Below are positions 31,494 through 33,604 of a stretch of 33,604 nt of DNA, in pieces; the stretch's first letter is position 1, and every line of letters starts with the position of its first letter. This DNA is from Desulfitobacteriaceae bacterium (GTDB taxonomy: Bacteria > Bacillota > Desulfitobacteriia > Desulfitobacteriales > Desulfitobacteriaceae): NCBI GenBank assembly GCA_028704155.1, contig JAQVLN010000001.1, positions 64,023 through 97,626 of the forward strand, read 5' to 3'. A program made the position numbers and the translations under genes. The notes under the pieces were generated by a model that saw only the letters and a program-made list of their open reading frames with translations, was not told where the DNA came from and made no database searches.

Positions 31494-31775
31494 TTAGCCT
31501 ACTTTGGAATTAGATGATACGCTTATTCCCGCTACTTCTCCCATAGCAGTTGCGCATTCCCTGCAAACATTTTTTCCATGGAATGTTTGGATATCACTGG
31601 CATTACTACAAAAGACACAAGCAGGTTCGTACTTCTTAAGTATAATTTTTTCTTGATCAACATAGATTTCCAGAGCATCTTTTTCGGCAATACCGAGAGT
31701 CCTGCGAAGCTCGATGGGCAAAACAACACGCCCAAGTTCGTCAACTTTTCTTACGATTCCAGTAGATTTCATCAT
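31494..31775 (-). CDS. abrB: AbrB-family transition-state regulator with CxxC-CxxC C-terminus
   Basis: 93 residues from the first ATG of MMKSTG; AGGAGGGG lies about 10 nt upstream on the complement strand. Residues 2-50 are almost the same as the swapped-hairpin DNA-binding domain of B. subtilis AbrB: STGIVRKVDELGRVVLPIEL followed by RRTLGIAEKDALEIYVD. The C-terminal part is different: ACVFC (Cys53, Cys56) and VCREC (Cys71, Cys74) replace the AbrB oligomerisation domain and suggest a zinc ribbon. It probably represses post-exponential genes. Placement between rsmI and metG matches Bacillus. Confidence 0.93.
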   Translation of the reverse strand: MMKSTGIVRKVDELGRVVLPIELRRTLGIAEKDALEIYVDQEKIILKKYEPACVFCSNASDIQTFHGKNVCRECATAMGEVAGISVSSNSKVG

Positions 31776-31827
31776 ATAGCGTAATCCCCTCCTATCCCAC
31801 ATCTTTCGACAAATTTATCTTATACTT

Positions 31828-31856
31828 ATGATACCAATGATGCCATTAAAAGTCAA
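31828..31856 (-). promoter_or_regulatory. SigA-type promoter for abrB
   Basis: On the complement strand: -35 TTGACT (31851-31856), 17-bp spacer, -10 TATCAT (31828-31833). The start site would be about 45 bp before the abrB ATG. Confidence 0.65.
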
Positions 31857-32076
31857 CGTCATATTGTCAGGTATTGAATAAATTTGGAGGATCATGTAAA
31901 ACATAATCAAGATATTGTTTAAATACAAGAATCAGCCAAAAGCTATTCTCTTTTGTTAATTAAATAGTGATATATTTACATTGAAATAATTATAATACTT
32001 AAACATATTATTCAAAATATGAAATAAACGGGAAAATCTATCTCTTAATGAAAATAAATTTAAAGGAAGATGTAAG

Positions 32077-33604
32077 GTGAAATATTACATAACAACGCCT
32101 ATTTATTACCCTAACTCAAGTCCGCACATCGGCACTGCTTATACAACAGTGGCAGCGGATGCTTTAGCCCGTTATCAGAGATTGCGTGGTAATGATGTTT
32201 ATTTCTTAACAGGTACCGATGAAAATGCTCAAAAAATATTACTTACTGCCCAATCCCAAAATATGGACCCTAATGATTATGTTGATGGTATAGTTGAACG
32301 TTTTCAAAGTCTTTGGCAGCAATTGGATATTTCTAATGATGATTTTATCAGAACAACAGAGGAACGTCACCACATTGTTGTTAAAGAGATATTTGCCAAA
32401 CTTTTCGAACAAGGGGATATCTATAAAGCTGAGTACCAAGGCTGGTACTGTACACCCTGTGAGACATTTTGGACCGAGAGTAAACTTATCGGCGGAAAAT
32501 GTCCAAACCTGGATTGCGGCCGCCAACCGGATCTTTTAAAGGAGGAAAGCTATTTTTTTCGCCTTTCTAAGTATCAGGATGTTTTGCTCAAACATATTCA
32601 GGAAAATCCGGATTTTATTCAGCCGGTTTCACGCCGTAATGAAATGATCCGTTTTATCGAAAGCGGCTTGGAAGACCTTAGTGTTTCGCGTACGACATTA
32701 AATTGGGGTATTCGGGTTCCCTTTGATCCCAAGCATGTTGTTTATGTGTGGCTTGATGCACTGGTAAATTATATTTCGGCACTGGGCTATCCGGATAATG
32801 ATAAATATAAAATATTTTGGCCGGCTTCCGTACATCTGATGGGCAAGGATATTGTGCGCTTTCATGCAGTAATCTGGCCGATCATTTTGTTAGCATTAAA
32901 TATTCCCCTGCCGAAAGTCGTTTACGGACATGGTTGGTTTTTGAGCAAAGAGGGTGGAAAAATCTCTAAATCCCGTGGTAATGTTCAAGATTCCTTTGAA
33001 TTAATCAAGCGCTATGGCTCGGATGCAATCCGCTATTTTCTTTTGAGAGAACTTGTTGCCGGCGCGGATGGAATTTATTCCGAAGACGCTTTAGTAGAAC
33101 GATTTAACCGTGATTTGGCCAATGATTTAGGAAATTTCGTTTCCCGAAGTTTGGCTATGCTCGTTAAATATCGTAAAGGTGTAATTCCTCAAGCTGCTCA
33201 GGATACAGAGCTGGAACAAGAGCTTAAGGTTTTAAGTGTTCAGGTCAAGGAAGCTGTCCAGGAACGGATGGAGGCTTTTGATCCGGCAGGGGCACTGGAG
33301 CAGATTTGGCGTTTTGTGGCGCGCTGTAACAAATATGTCGATGAAACAGAAGCCTGGAAACTCGCCAAGGACGAAAGTTCGAAAGATAGGCTTAATACAG
33401 TGCTTTATACTTTTGTAGAGTGTATCAGAATCCTGGGAATTCTCTGTGCTCCTTTTATGCCGGGATTACCGCCTAAGCTTTGGTCACTGTTAGATTGTGA
33501 TGATGATCTACTGAAGTGGGAAGACAGCTCAAATTGGAATGTTTTGACTCCGGGAAAAGTAGTTCATAAAGGTCAGCCGATTTTTCCACGGATCGATATT
33601 TCTA
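32077..33604 (+). CDS. metG: Methionyl-tRNA synthetase, N-terminal 509 residues (cut by window end)
   Basis: Charges tRNA-Met. The gene runs off the right edge. The class I signature is PHIG (residues 16-19, in IYYPNSSPHIGTAYTTVAADALAR). The zinc knuckle has Cys125, Cys128, Cys142 and Cys147. KISKS (295-299) stands for the KMSKS loop, in HGWFLSKEGGKISKSRGN. YVWLDALVNYISALGY and HLMGKDIVRFHAVIWP mark the methionine pocket. The helical anticodon-binding domain begins near residue 350. A C-terminal tRNA-binding domain may lie beyond the window. The GTG start at 32077 has AAGGAAG about 7 nt upstream. The 300-bp upstream gap is AT-rich, and I see no T-box or S-box. Confidence 0.96.
   Translation, partial: MKYYITTPIYYPNSSPHIGTAYTTVAADALARYQRLRGNDVYFLTGTDENAQKILLTAQSQNMDPNDYVDGIVERFQSLWQQLDISNDDFIRTTEERHHIVVKEIFAKLFEQGDIYKAEYQGWYCTPCETFWTESKLIGGKCPNLDCGRQPDLLKEESYFFRLSKYQDVLLKHIQENPDFIQPVSRRNEMIRFIESGLEDLSVSRTTLNWGIRVPFDPKHVVYVWLDALVNYISALGYPDNDKYKIFWPASVHLMGKDIVRFHAVIWPIILLALNIPLPKVVYGHGWFLSKEGGKISKSRGNVQDSFELIKRYGSDAIRYFLLRELVAGADGIYSEDALVERFNRDLANDLGNFVSRSLAMLVKYRKGVIPQAAQDTELEQELKVLSVQVKEAVQERMEAFDPAGALEQIWRFVARCNKYVDETEAWKLAKDESSKDRLNTVLYTFVECIRILGILCAPFMPGLPPKLWSLLDCDDDLLKWEDSSNWNVLTPGKVVHKGQPIFPRIDIS

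Noticed and set aside
31857-32076. Possible T-box or S-box leader before metG.
   Set aside because: No conserved T-box sequence, no S-box core, and no terminator hairpin in the AT-rich gap.

Overview
The window is a chromosomal segment close to the replication origin of an endospore-forming, low-to-moderate GC Firmicute. The gene set (parAB, yyaC, lonC, bofA, gin/csfB, a gerA-type germination operon, abrB, a long Bacillus-type SRP RNA) and the gene order fit the Peptococcaceae/Desulfitobacteriaceae (Desulfitobacterium, Desulfosporosinus, Dehalobacter relatives) best. That placement rests on gene order and recalled protein similarity, with no search run.

Region 1 (1-5.7 kb): the 3' end of rsmG, a terminator, overlapping parA-parB, then two parS sites. 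The first parS is the exact centre of a 50-bp perfect palindrome that also looks like the parAB terminator. Minus-strand yyaC, a YkvI-type membrane protein, a small minus-strand protein, a CvpA-type membrane protein and a DUF951 protein follow.

Region 2 (5.7-14.8 kb): replication and translation genes, all on +: ychF; rpsF-ssb-rpsR with its own promoter, a candidate S6:S18 leader and a terminator; a MazG-like protein and a DUF2232 membrane protein; rplI, lonC, dnaB; and purA behind a consensus promoter. This follows the left-of-origin block of Bacillus subtilis.

Region 3 (14.8-18.8 kb): a junction with mixed content. It holds tRNA-Gly(CCC), a 137-bp MITE-like element, an unrecognised small gene, a DUF1015 protein, and minus-strand lysC with a strong internal start for the aspartokinase beta subunit.

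Region 4 (18.7-33.6 kb): tRNA-Ser(GGA), SRP RNA, dnaX-ybaB-recR-bofA, a gerA-type tricistronic operon, gin, an Orn/Lys/Arg decarboxylase-family protein, holB-yaaT-yabA-rsmI, minus-strand abrB, and the 5' part of metG. This follows the right-of-origin block of B. subtilis, so two blocks that flank oriC in that species lie head to tail here.

I see no CRISPR array, phage, intact insertion sequence or obvious defence system. The window is mostly conserved housekeeping and sporulation DNA, and its interest lies in non-coding structures and small departures from the usual gene order.
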